Assembly: GCA_037501455.1 (NCBI GenBank)
Contig: CM074856.1
Coordinates: forward strand, 99,789,001 to 99,853,000
Direction of reading: 5' to 3'
DNA length: 64,000 nt
From: Lantana camara
Lineage: Eukaryota > Streptophyta > Magnoliopsida > Lamiales > Verbenaceae
The translations under genes were made by a program, and so were the position numbers. Shown in pieces: positions 34,488-44,817 of this stretch (position 1 is the first letter of the stretch; every line of letters starts with the position of its first letter). Under the pieces are notes generated by a model. The model saw only the letters and a program-made list of their open reading frames with translations. It was not told the DNA's origin and searched no databases.

Positions 34488-34504
34488 CATATATATATAT
34501 ATAC
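34488..34504 (+). promoter_or_regulatory. E7 LTR 1 TATA-like region
   Basis: A TA repeat followed by CCATAAAACCCTAACC. Related stretches occur in LTRs 2 and 3 (about 39910 and 45352). Plausible core promoter, but the simple repeat makes it uncertain. Confidence 0.4.
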
Positions 34505-35126
34505 CATAAAACCCTAACCTAGCTTCATTTTAATCTGCACTTCACACAAATCATATCATCCATGGAAGAGCTTGAAGAGAGGATGAAGATCTAAGACATT
34601 CCTACACCTTCAAGAGCTCATATCTACCACATTTCTTCATCATTTCAAGAGCCAAGGTAAGGTACGATTTCCCTTGATGTGTATTTCATTTCTATCCATG
34701 AATTTTAGCATGAAATTGAATGTATGAGCTTATATGAGGAAGTTTTGTGAAAACGGTGATTTATGCCCAATTTGAAGAATAAGGTTTATATGATGGATCC
34801 TTGAGTTCTTGAGCATGAATATGTGTTTCTCCATGTTGAATATGTGCTAAAGTTGTTGATGGTAGGATAGGGAGTGAGTTGGATACATTTTGCCATGGTT
34901 GATGCTTGATTTTCATGAAAATGGGTTGTATGAGTTTTGGCCAAAATCACCCTTGTTCTTGAGCTAAATTGATATTTATATGATAAGCATGATTTATGTG
35001 ATAATATATATGATTTTCGTGGAAATTTTATGGTTTAAATGGTGTGAAATCGGCCATTTTTTGCCATGGTTGTCTTCTTCCCGAAGATTGCTTGAATCTG
35101 CACAAGACAGACGCCCAGATCTGGCC

Positions 35127-35285
35127 GGAACGGCCGTTCCCATTCGGGCCATGAGCCCGGAACAGCCCTTCCCAGCCAGGGCTGATGTCAGCACCGAAGA
35201 TGGGAAGGACCGTTCCCATTTAAGCCTTGTACTGGGAACGGCCGTTCCCATGCAAGACTATGCATGGGAATGGCCGTTGCCAACC
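35127..35285 (+). repeat. E7 LTR 1 palindrome cassette, 5 units
   Basis: GGAACGGCCGTTCC (35127-35140), a diverged unit at about 35158, TGGGAAGGACCGTTCCCA (35201-35218), the perfect 18-bp palindrome TGGGAACGGCCGTTCCCA (35233-35250) and a diverged unit at about 35265. Confidence 0.92.
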
Positions 35286-35677
35286 CCCTGTTCCCCTTCT
35301 ATGCATGTTCTTTTGTGTTTACTTAATCCGTTTGAAATGCTTTATGAATTATATGTTATGATATGACTTCAATTGTAATCCTTGATGATAGTAATTCATT
35401 TAATTGAATGAACTAATATGAATACTTGTCTTATCCGTGTATGCTTAATCTGTTTGAGTTGATTTATGAATTATATGCTATGATATAACTCTCATTGCAT
35501 TTTAAAGCTTTAAAGACCTCATTTAATTTCATGGTTTGAATGAATACTTGGATTATGCTATCTGACCTACTCGATGCTCATCATTCCATAATGCATACCA
35601 TTCATGCTTATGCTCGCCGTGCGTCTTACTTGGTTCTTATAGAGTCTATGTCTGGGTTTCTGTACGTCTTGTCACAG

Positions 35678-35750
35678 AGTTTGGTGGTGCTGATGCGCCC
35701 GAGGTTTAGAGTGTTTGGCCCTTCACACTCTCAGACTCTACTTGCACAAG
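35678..35750 (+). other. Putative LTR exon 2 (E7 LTR 1), 73 nt
   Basis: Acceptor GTCTTGTCACAG|A and donor TGCACAAG|GTGAGGTTTAGG. Equal-length cassettes are at 41131-41203 and 46373-46445. Confidence 0.6.
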
Positions 35751-36554
35751 GTGAGGTTTAGGATTTTGTATAGTTATGCGACCTATGGCCTTTACATGCT
35801 GATTTGTACCCTTGCATGCGAGTATACCCTACTATAAATAAGTATGTGTTGGATATGACATGTTTATGATTTTGTGTGCGTCCTGCATGGGTGGAGGTCA
35901 TGAGGCTTCAAGTTCCATCGCGTAGGAATATAAATATATAAACCAGTTTTTGAGGCATATGTAAGCTATTTTGGAAAATCAGTTATGTTATGATTCTATA
36001 GCGAGTTGGCCATGAAATATTGGCATCTGTATGTATGTATGTATGTGGATCCGAGGAGCTATGGGTAAGGAGCCACCGAGACGGTTAGGGCCGTCGGGGA
36101 TATACCTGTGCGTAGTTCCATTTGAGATATCTTCATGCGACCCGTGCTGCAGGGAAAGTGTGGTATCTTGAGCCTTCGGCTAAGGCCGGGGAGGACTCTT
36201 GTGGGTTCGCTACCCCTTGAGGGTGAGTGTATTTTAGACGGTTCTATTATAGATGGTTAGGGCCAATGCGTGGCTCTTCTATCATTGGAGTAGAGGATTG
36301 ATTGATTTTGCTTTATGTCCTGAGGAGTAAAGGTTGGAAGCTCGTACTCGCCGAGCATGTGTTCTATTTTGTACGGAATCATGAATCAGGATAGAGTCTT
36401 TATGAAAAATGCTTTCTAAACTTATATCTATATCTATTTGGGTGATGTCGAAATGTTTTGGTATGCAACACCTATCCTCGGTTCATGAGTCCATCCTTTT
36501 ATTCTGTGCTGTGCTCTTTATATATATATTGTGGGTGTGTGTTAGCCCCCTCAC

Positions 36555-36570
36555 TCAGTCAGTTGACTGA
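36555..36570 (+). other. Intron-2 hairpin (E7 LTR 1)
   Basis: TCAGTCAGTTGACTGA: the loop itself extends the pairing (TCAGTCA/TGACTGA). It lies about 20 nt before acceptor ATCTTTTAG. Confidence 0.6.
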
Positions 36571-37159
36571 CACCTCATTTTATCTTTTAGTTGAAGGATT
36601 CCTTTTTGTCTTGACCTAGGCAGAAGTGAGTCTTCCGAGTCACACTTGTCATTCTAGCTTGTGTTAGGATGCATTTGTCGCATACTTTACTTATGTTATG
36701 TATTTATGTTTCACACTTGAAGGTTATGTTATGTGCTCTACTTAGACTTAAACCCGTGTGGGGTTAATAAGCTAGTATTTGGATGTTATTAGATATTGAT
36801 GATACTTATGCTGATTATTATATTAGATTATGAATTGATATTTGGGATTAGGTATCTATGCTAGTTGAACCCGTCACCTGTTATGTATGTTGATATTCAG
36901 GACTAGGTATTTATGCTAGTTGAACCCGTCACCTGATCTACATGTTTTGTTTTAAATGCTTCCGTTATCTATTGTTGTTGGTTTTAATTGCTTCCGTACT
37001 ATGAGTTTGTGAAGTTAGTTCTGCCTAGCCTAGTTTGTGAGTTGGTCTCCCATTCGCTATGATTCGGATTCGGGCATGGACTTTCTATTTCATGACCGGG
37101 TCGGGGTCCTAGTGCCCGGGGGATATGGTATCCTACGTCTGGGGTGCTACATCCTAAAG

Positions 37160-37171
37160 TGGTATCAGAGC
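37160..37171 (+). other. E7 primer-binding site 1, initiator-Met type
   Basis: TGGTATCAGAGC, 8 bp after LTR 1. A leader word CTAGGTTGTACAGCATAGGA follows at 37214, shared in form with E4 and E6. Confidence 0.95.
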
Positions 37172-37420
37172 TCTAGGTTGCAAAACCGAGCTCTAGTGTC
37201 GTGTTGATTCTGTCTAGGTTGTACAGCATAGGACAACTTGGTTATGTGTGCATGTACATCAAAGTTTGATAGGTTATGCACTTGAATTGCCATCACTTTG
37301 CCAAGCTTACATTACGTGAAGTATTACATTTCTTTGGTGCTTTGCCTGATTTATTAAGTGACATGAGCATTTACTAATCGTCATGCATATACCTGTACTG
37401 GAGTTGTTGAGATCTTTAGG

Positions 37421-38625
37421 ATGCCTCCTAGACGCCGTGATCGAGAGGTTTCCCCGGATGCGCCTAATCCTCCTCCACCACCACCACTGAATGCGGAGAA
37501 CATTGTTCAGGCACTTCTCAATCAGTTGTAACAGAATCAGAGACAACACACACTACCAGTTGACAGTCAGGATGGTACTATCTCAGCTGTGTATAGGGAG
37601 TTTCAGAACAACAACCCTCCTAAGTGGTTTGGGGGAGATGATATTGAGGATGAGGAATGGTTAGCTGAGATCAGTGGTATTTGGGAGATTTGCCCAGGGA
37701 GTTCTCAGGATAGGGCTATTTGTACTGCTCGATTCATTCAGGGACAGGCAGCTCACTGGCTCAAGGGAGTTCGATCCAGACTTGAGAGGAGTGGTATGGA
37801 GTTCACTTGGGACACTTTCGTGCATGAGTTCTACAAGAAGTTTATACCTCATAGTGCACGAGAGCGCAGGCTTCAGGGGTTTTCTGAGCTACAGCAGGGA
37901 TCCAGATCTATGGAGGACTACATTCTAGAGTTCGAGAGACTTGCTCCCTATGCTACCCACATCATTAATGTTGATTCACATAGAGCCCATCACTTTCTTC
38001 ATGGGCTTCGAGAGGATATTCAGAGAGCTCTTCAGGGTGTCAATGTTAGCACTTGGGATAAGGTTACTAAGAGGGCTATTCAGGTCGAGGCTCAGAGACA
38101 GAGGTTGAGGCCCCCATCCTTCTCTTCGGGGCATCGTTCGGGTTTTGAATCGGGCAAGAAGCCCGCTACTCATGTTTCTACTACTTCTACACCAGCTTTC
38201 TGTCCGCAGGGCTCAATTAACAAGAAGCCCTGACACACTGCTCCTACAGTGCCACCAGTTTTACAGCCCAAGCTCAGGCCCGTTGCCCTCACTGTCAGGG
38301 TTCCCATCTATTGGAGAACTGTTGGAGGTATTTGGGTAGATGCTTGGTGTGTGGTTCTGCTAATCACATGATAGACACTTGTCCGAAGAAGAGGCCAGCT
38401 ATTCAGGCTCGTGCATATGCCCTTGATGGAGAGGAAGAAACAGCAAAGGCTAATCAGAATGCCGCAGTGGAAGGTACAACAAACATTCATGGCACGAGCA
38501 TACATAGATATCGTTTATTTGACTCTTATTGTTATGTGATATACTTGCTAATTGTGATATGCGTTGATTGTTGTAATTTTCAACTGTGTTACTTTGATGT
38601 GCGTAGGCACAGGTGCTTTAAATAA
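37421..38625 (+). pseudogene. gag: gag pseudogene, E7 copy 1
   Basis: Gag normally assembles the virus-like particle. The start codon at 37421 and frame are set by alignment to copy 2 (42865). The reading frame is broken by a TAA (37529-37531, codon 37, CAA in copy 2), a TGA (38231-38233, CGA in copy 2) and a 1-nt deletion near 38265. Between the stops a 214-codon stretch keeps the Ty3/gypsy gag core: the region of GQAAHWLKGV, FVHEFYKKFIP and QGSRSMEDYILEFERLAPY. After the frameshift a complete CX2CX4HX4C zinc knuckle remains (CLVCGSANHMIDTC). The frame then enters EGTTNIHGT and a hydrophobic tail that looks like the beginning of a protease domain cut off at its active site. Confidence 0.9.
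38479..38520 (+). other. gag/protease-junction word, E7 copy 1
   Basis: ATTCATGGCACGAGCATACA is related to 28462-28481 (E6) and about 12420-12440 (E4, minus strand). In frame it encodes IHGT, resembling the first strand of the retropepsin domain; the following LFDS resembles the start of its active-site segment but lacks the Gly. Confidence 0.5.
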
Positions 38626-38645
38626 TTTTATTTATGTGATAGAGG

Positions 38646-39073
38646 GATGTCAGAATCTCTCATTCTCTCTGTGAGAAAGATTTAATTCTCTCTATTTACG
38701 TGCTTGGCAGATGTTCATTCTCTCAATTTATGTGTTAGAGAGTTGCAGGATTCTCTACTTATTTGCTTGAAAGATGCTGGATTCTTTTTGAGCTTTGTGC
38801 ACGAGAGGTGTTGGATTCTCTTGTACTTAGATATTCGGGAGATGCTGGATTCTCTTGAATTTAGGGGTTTGAGAAATGCTGGAACTTCTTGAACTAGAAT
38901 GTTGGAAGATGTTGGAATCTGTCAAACTTAGGTTGAGAGACGGAGTTCTCTCAATTGTCTACTTAAGAGACGGGGCTCTCTCTTGTGTGATCGAGAGATG
39001 GGGTTCTCTCGCTTTCTATGTTCGGGAGACGGGGTTCTCTCACCTTTTGAGCTGAGAGATGGGATTCTCTCTG
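38646..39073 (+). repeat. Hairpin array, E7 copy 1 (about 12 units)
   Basis: Degenerate units are followed by regular ones of 30-35 bp; the last five (about 38935-39073) read GAGAGA(C/T)GGG(G/A)(T/C)TCTCTC. Arms are best conserved towards the polypurine tract. Downstream 39074-39361 has no recognised feature. Confidence 0.9.
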
Positions 39074-39361
39074 TATGTCTTGGTTGCGATGCACGTCGAT
39101 GATTACGGACTACAAGAAGCAAGAACGGGACTTCCTTGAAGAGACATTGGTTCTACACCGAAGAGTCGACTGTTCTTACGACAGAAGAATTACCATTTAC
39201 TTCGGACTTGATGATTGTGAAGTATCCGGACGAGATTCAAGATCGGGTTGTGGAAAGGACAGAAATCGGAGGAACCAACTTGGGAGATTAATGAGGTAAT
39301 CAAGAAGTTGTGACCGGGTTTGTTTGAAGCCGAGCAGCGAACCTAGGGACCACGTTCTCCT

Positions 39362-39374
39362 AAGGGGGGGAGAT
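39362..39374 (+). other. E7 polypurine tract 1
   Basis: AAGGGGGGGAGAT directly before LTR 2. Confidence 0.9.
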
Positions 39375-40543
39375 TGTGATGCCCCGTCCGATAAATCGTA
39401 CAAGTATACGTCACGAGAGAGATTACGTTTCGTACTTATGTGATTTAATTCCCTTTGATGTGTTTAAATCCCAACATTTATTAAATACATGACTTAATGG
39501 GCTAAAATGGGAAATATAAAATATGAATTCTTGCATGACAACTTGAGAAGTAATGGGTTAATGGGAAACGTGGCTACTTGAATTTAATTGTTGGTGTGGA
39601 ATTGAAATAGGACTTGGGCCTATTTGCAATTTTTAGAAGTTTGGGCCTAATTTAAATTAGGTAATTTTTTGTGCGCTTGGGACCGATATGAGCTCGGGAA
39701 TTCGAATTCGAATTCCGACACCACCATTGGATTTGATTCGGTGATGCGGATCCAATGGAATTTACTTTATATTTTTCGGAAATCGTTTAGACCTTAAACC
39801 TTTTAAATTTGACCTATTGGGCCGAAAGTCATTTATTTGAGCCCAAATCCTGATAAAGCCTCTAGCCTCATATTATATCTTGGAGACCCTAATGAAATCT
39901 TTAGCCACCAAATATATATACCATAAAACCCTAACCTAGCTTCATTTTAATCTTCACTTCACACAAATCATATCATCCATGGAAGAGCTTGAAGAGATGA
40001 TGAAGATCTAATACTTTCCTACACCTTCAAGAGCTCATATCTCCCTCGTTTCTTCATCATTTCAAGAGCCAAGGTCAGCTACGGATTTCCTTTGATGTGT
40101 ATTTCATTTCTATCCATGAATCTTAGCATGAAATTGAATGTATGAGCTTATATGAGGAAGTCTTGTGAAAATGGTGATTTATGCCCAAATTGAAGAATAT
40201 GTTTTTTATGATGGATCCTTGAGTTCTTAAGCATGAATATGTGTTCTCCATGTTGAATCTGTGCTATAGTTGTTGATGGTATGATAGGGAGTGAGTTGGA
40301 TGCATTTTGCCATGGTTGAAGCTTGATTTTCATGAAAATGGGTTGTATGAGTTTTGGCCAAAATCACCCTTGTTCTTGAGCTAAATTGATATTTATATGA
40401 TAAGCATGATTTATGTGATAATATAAATAATTTTCGTGGAAATTTTATGGTTTAAATGGTGTGAAATCGGCCATTTTTTGCCATGGTTGTCTTCTTCCTG
40501 AAGCTTGCTTGAATCTGCACCAGACAGACGCCCAGATCTGGCC

Positions 40544-40734
40544 GGAACGGCCGTTCCCATTTAGGCCATGAGCCCGGAACGACCATTCCCAGCCAGGGCT
40601 GACGTCAGCACAGAAGACTGGAAGGACCGTTCCCATTTAAGCCTTGTGCTGGGAACGGCCGTTCCCAGCTTCGCGGGGAGATCCTCGGGAAGGACCGTTC
40701 CCATGCAAGACTATGAATGGGAATGGCCGTTCCC
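40544..40734 (+). repeat. E7 LTR 2 palindrome cassette, about 6 units
   Basis: GGAACGGCCGTTCC (40544-40557), about 40576, about 40620, TGGGAACGGCCGTTCCCA (40650-40667), GGGAAGGACCGTTCCC (40687-40702) and GGGAATGGCCGTTCCC (40719-40734). One unit with its spacer is absent from LTR 1. Confidence 0.92.
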
Positions 40735-41130
40735 AATCCCCTGTTCCCCTTTTATGCATGTTCTTTTTTGTTTACTTAATCCGTTTGAAATGCTTTATGA
40801 ATTATATGTTATGATGTGACTTCAATTGTAATCCTTGATGATAGTACTTCATTTAATTGAATGAATTCATGTGAATACTTATCTTTTCCGTGTATGCTTA
40901 ATCTGTTTGAGTTGATTTATGAATTATATGCTATGATATAACTCTAATTGCATTTCCAAACAATAAACACCTTATTTAATTGCATGGTTTGAATGAATAC
41001 ATGGATTACGCTATGTGACCTACTCGATGCTCATCATTCCATAATGCATACCATTCATGCTTATGCTCGTCGTGCGTCATACTTGGCTCATATAGAGTCT
41101 AAGTCTGGGTTTCTGTATGCCTTGTCACAG

Positions 41131-41203
41131 AGTTTGGTGGTGCCGGTGGGCCCGAGGTTTAGAGTGTTTGGCCCTTCACACTCTCAGACTCTACTTGCAC
41201 AAG
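41131..41203 (+). other. Putative LTR exon 2 (E7 LTR 2), 73 nt
   Basis: Acceptor CCTTGTCACAG|A, donor TGCACAAG|GTGAGGTTTAGG. Confidence 0.55.
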
Positions 41204-41999
41204 GTGAGGTTTAGGATTTTGTAAAGTTATGCGACCTATGGCCTTTACATGCTGATTTCTACCCTTGCATGCGAGTATACCCTACTATAAATATGTATGT
41301 GTTGGAGATGATATGTTTATGATTTTGCGTGCGTCCTGCGTGGGTGGAGGTCATGAGGCTTAAAGTTCCATCACGTAGCAATATAAATATATAAACCAGT
41401 TTTTTACGCATATGCAAGCCATTTTGGAAAATCAGTTGTGTTAATATTCTGTAGCAAGTTGGCCATGAAATATTGGCATCTGTATGTATGTTTGTATGTG
41501 GATCCGAGGAGCTATGGGTAAGGAGCCCCCGGGACGGTTAGGGCCGGATATACTTGTGCATAGTTCCATTTGAGATATCTTCACGCGACCCGTGCTGCAG
41601 GGAAGGTGTGGTATCTTGAGCCTTCGGCTACGGGGGAGGACTCTTGTGGGTTCCCTACCCCTTGAGGGTGAGTCTATTTTAGACGGTTCTATGATAGATG
41701 GGCAGGGCCAACGCGTGGCTCTTCCATCATTGGAGTAGATGATGGATTGATTTTGCTTTATGTCCTGAGGAGTAAAGGTTGGAAGCTCGTACTCGCCGAG
41801 CATGTTTTCTATTTTGTATGGAATCATAAATCAGGAAAGAGTCTTTATGAAAAATGCTTTCTAAACTTATATCTATATCTATTTGCGTTATTTCGAAATG
41901 TTTTCGTATGCAACACCTATCCTCGGTTCATGAGTCCATCCTTTTATTCTGTGTTGTGCTCTTTATATATATATTGTGGGTTTGCGTTAGCCCCCTCAC

Positions 42000-42015
42000 T
42001 CAATCAATTGACTGA
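42000..42015 (+). other. Intron-2 hairpin (E7 LTR 2)
   Basis: TCAATCAATTGACTGA: one pair becomes A-C relative to LTR 1. LTR 3 has the same sequence at 47251-47266. Confidence 0.5.
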
Positions 42016-42604
42016 CACCTCATTTTATCTTTTAGTTACAAGATTACTTTTTCGCTTGAGCTAGGCGGAAGTGAGTCTTCGGAGTGACACTTGTCAGTCT
42101 AGCTGGTGTTAGGATGCATTTGTCGCATACTTTACTTATGTTATGTATTTATGTTTCACACTTGAAGGTTATGTTATATGCTCTACTTAGACTTAAACCC
42201 GTGTGGGGTTAGTAAGCGAGTATTTGGATGTTATTAGATATTGATGATACTTATGCTGATTATTATATTGGATTATGAATTGATATTCGGGATTAGGTAT
42301 CTATGCTAGTTGAACCCGTCACCTGTTATGTATGTTGATATTCGGGACTAGGTATTTATCCTTGTTGAACCCGTCACCTACTTTGTATCTTTTGTTTTAA
42401 ATGCTTCCGTTATCTATTGTTGTTGGTTTTAATTGCTTCCGCACTCTGAGTTTGTCAAGTGAGATCCGCCTAGCTTAGTGTGTGAGTTGGTCTCCCGTTC
42501 GCTATGATTCGGATTCGGGCATAGACTTTCTATTTCATGACCTGGTCGGGGTCCTAGTGCCCGGGGGATGTGGTATCCTATGTCCTGGGTGCTACATCCT
42601 TAAG

Positions 42605-42616
42605 TGGTATCACAAC
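42605..42616 (+). other. E7 primer-binding site 2, mutated
   Basis: TGGTATCACAAC against TGGTATCAGAGC in copy 1: two substitutions. Confidence 0.9.
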
Positions 42617-42864
42617 TCTAGGTTACAAAACCAAGCTCTAGTGTCGTGTTGAGTCTGTCTAGGTTGTACGGCATAGGACAACTTGGTTATGTGTGCATGT
42701 ACATCACAGTTTGATAGGCTATGCATTTGAATTCCATCACTTTGCCAAGCTTACATTACGTGAAGTATTACATTTCTTTGGTGCTTTGCCTGATTTATTT
42801 AGTGACATAAGCATTTACTAATCGTCATGCAGATACCTGTACTGGAATTGTTGAGATCTTTAGG

Positions 42865-44067
42865 ATGCCTCCTAGACTCCGTGATCGAGAGGTTTCCCCG
42901 GATGCGCCTAATCCTCCTCCGCCACCACCACTGAATGCGGAGAACATTGTCCAGGCACTTCTCAATCAGTTGCAACAGAATCAGAGACAACAGACACCAC
43001 CAGTTGACGGTCAGGATGGTACTATCTCAGCTGTGTATATGGAGTTTCGGAACAACAACCCTCCTAAGTGGTTTGGGGGAGATGATATTAAGGCTGAGGA
43101 ATGGTTAGTTGAGATCAGTGGTATTAGGGAGATTTGCCCAGGGAGTTCTCATGATAGGGCTATTTGTACTGCTCGATTCATTCAGGGACAGGCAGCTCAC
43201 TGGCTCAAGGGAGTTCGATCCAGACTTGAGAGGAGTGGTATGGAGTTCACTTGGGAGACTTTCGTGCATGAGTTCCACGAGAAGTTTATACCTCGTAACG
43301 CACGAGACCGCAGGCTTCAGGAGTTTTCTGAGCTGAAGCAGGGATCCAGATCTGTGGGGGACAACATTCTAGAGTTTGAGAGACTTGCTCCCTATGCTAC
43401 CCACATCACTGATGTTGATTCACATAGAGCCCGTCACTTCCTTCATGGGCTTCGAGAGGATATTCAGAGAGCTCTTCAGGGTGTCAATGTTAGCACTTGG
43501 GATAAGGTTACTAAGAGGGCTATTCAGGTCGAGGCTCAGAGACAGAGGTTGAGGCCCCCATCCTTCTCTTCGGGGCATGGTTCGGGTTCTGAATCGGGCA
43601 AGAAGCCCGCTACTCATATTTCTACTACTTCTACACCAGCTTTCTGTCCGCAGGGCTCCATTAACAAGAAGCCCCGACACGCTGCTCCTACAGTGCCACC
43701 AGTTTTACCGGCCCCAGGTCAGGCCCGTTGCCCTCACTGTCAGGGTTCCCATCTATTGGAGAACTGTTGGAGGTATTTGGGTAGATGCTTGGTGTGTGGT
43801 TCTGCTGATCACAGGATAGACACGCCGAAGAAGAGGCCAGCTATTCAGGCTCGTGCATATGCCCTTTATGGAGAGGAAGAAGCAGCAGAGGCTAATCAGA
43901 ATGCCATAGTGGAAGGTACAATAAACATTCATGGCACGAGAATACATACATATCGTTTATTTGACTCTTATTGTTATGTGATATACTTGCTAATTGTGAT
44001 ATGCGTTGAGTGTTGTAATTTTCAACTGTGCTACTTTGATGTGCGTAAGCACAGGTGCTTTAAATAA
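42865..44067 (+). CDS. gag: gag polyprotein fragment, E7 copy 2 (400 aa)
   Basis: Uninterrupted Ty3/gypsy-type Gag, expected to form particles in the cytoplasm. Residues 1-50 are Pro/Gln-rich. About 60-200 carry the retrotransposon gag core (NNPPKWFGGDD at 63-73, GQAAHWLKGV 108-117, FVHEFHEKFIP 133-143, GLREDIQRALQG 195-206). There are two zinc-knuckle sites: C289-X2-C292-X3-H296-X4-C301, complete, and C308-X2-C311-X4-H316, which lacks its last Cys because of a 3-nt deletion (IDTPKK against IDTCPKK in copy 1). Residues 350-400 run into a truncated protease-like start and a hydrophobic Cys-rich tail; no RT or integrase follows. The first ATG is used; it matches the conserved MPP start of copy 1. 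It may supply Gag for related non-autonomous elements, but the damaged knuckle argues against normal RNA packaging. Confidence 0.88.
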   Translation: MPPRLRDREVSPDAPNPPPPPPLNAENIVQALLNQLQQNQRQQTPPVDGQDGTISAVYMEFRNNNPPKWFGGDDIKAEEWLVEISGIREICPGSSHDRAICTARFIQGQAAHWLKGVRSRLERSGMEFTWETFVHEFHEKFIPRNARDRRLQEFSELKQGSRSVGDNILEFERLAPYATHITDVDSHRARHFLHGLREDIQRALQGVNVSTWDKVTKRAIQVEAQRQRLRPPSFSSGHGSGSESGKKPATHISTTSTPAFCPQGSINKKPRHAAPTVPPVLPAPGQARCPHCQGSHLLENCWRYLGRCLVCGSADHRIDTPKKRPAIQARAYALYGEEEAAEANQNAIVEGTINIHGTRIHTYRLFDSYCYVIYLLIVICVECCNFQLCYFDVRKHRCFK

Positions 44068-44084
44068 TTGTATTTATGTGCTAG

Positions 44085-44514
44085 AGGGATGTCAGAATCT
44101 CTCATTCTCTCTGTGAGAAAGATTTAATTCTCTCTATTTACGTGTTTGGGAGATGTTCATTCTCTCAATTTATGTGTTAGAGAGTTGCAGGGTTCTCTAC
44201 TTATGTGATAGAAAGATGCTGGATTCTTTCTGGGCTTTGTGCACGAGAGATGTTGGATTCTCTTGTACTTAGATATTCGGGAGATGCTGGATTCTCTTGA
44301 ATTTAGGGGTTTGAGAGATGCTGGAACTTCTTGAACTAGAATGTTGGAAGATGCTGGAATCTGTCAAACATAGGTTGAGAGACGGGGTTCTCTCAATTGT
44401 CTACTTGAGAGATGGGGCTCTCTCTTGTGTGATCGAGAAACGGGGTTCTCTCGCTTTCTACGTTCGGGAGATGGGGTTCTCTCCCCTTTTATGCTGAGAG
44501 ATGGGATTCTCTCT
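44085..44514 (+). repeat. Hairpin array, E7 copy 2
   Basis: Same array as 38646-39073 with scattered substitutions; the last five units (about 44375-44514) are the clearest. The following 44515-44804 has no recognised feature. Confidence 0.9.
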
Positions 44515-44804
44515 ATGTGTCTTGGTTGCAATACACGTCGATGATTACGGACTATAAGAAGCAAGAACAAGATGTTCTTGAAGAGACATTGGTTCTACAC
44601 CGAAGAACCGACTGTTCTTACGATAGAAGAATTACCATTTACTTCGGACTTGATGATTATGAAGTATCCGAACGAGATTCAAGATCGGGGTTGTGGAAAG
44701 GACAGAAATCGATGGAACCAACTTCGGAGATTAATGAGGTAATCAAGAAGTTATGATTGGGTTTGTTTGAAGCCGAGTAGCGAAACTGGGGACCAAGTTC
44801 TCCT

Positions 44805-44817
44805 AAGGGGGGGAGAT
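44805..44817 (+). other. E7 polypurine tract 2
   Basis: AAGGGGGGGAGAT before LTR 3. Confidence 0.9.

Larger units (their letters stand above)
33955..37151 (+). repeat. E7 LTR 1 (3197 bp)
   Basis: TGTGATGCCCCGTTCG to GGGGTGCTACA. AT-rich TATA-like stretch 34488-34504. Donor GCCAAG|GTAAGG (exon end 34656), palindromes 35127-35285, conserved block 35611-35649, exon-2 cassette 35678-35750, hairpin 36555-36570, acceptor ATCTTTTAG|TTG (exon 3 starts 36591). A TATG microsatellite lies near 36021-36046. Confidence 0.95.
39375..42596 (+). repeat. E7 LTR 2 (3222 bp), shared by both copies
   Basis: TGTGATGCCCCGTCCG to CTGGGTGCTACA. It is the longest version of the palindrome cassette. The first donor is GCCAAG|GTCAGC, with C at +3, weaker than in LTRs 1 and 3. 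Exon-2 cassette 41131-41203; hairpin 42000-42015, whose left arm is TCAATC (one weakened pair). Confidence 0.95.

Noticed and set aside
37976..38173. Minus-strand frames opposite gag
   Set aside because: Shadows of the gag frame.
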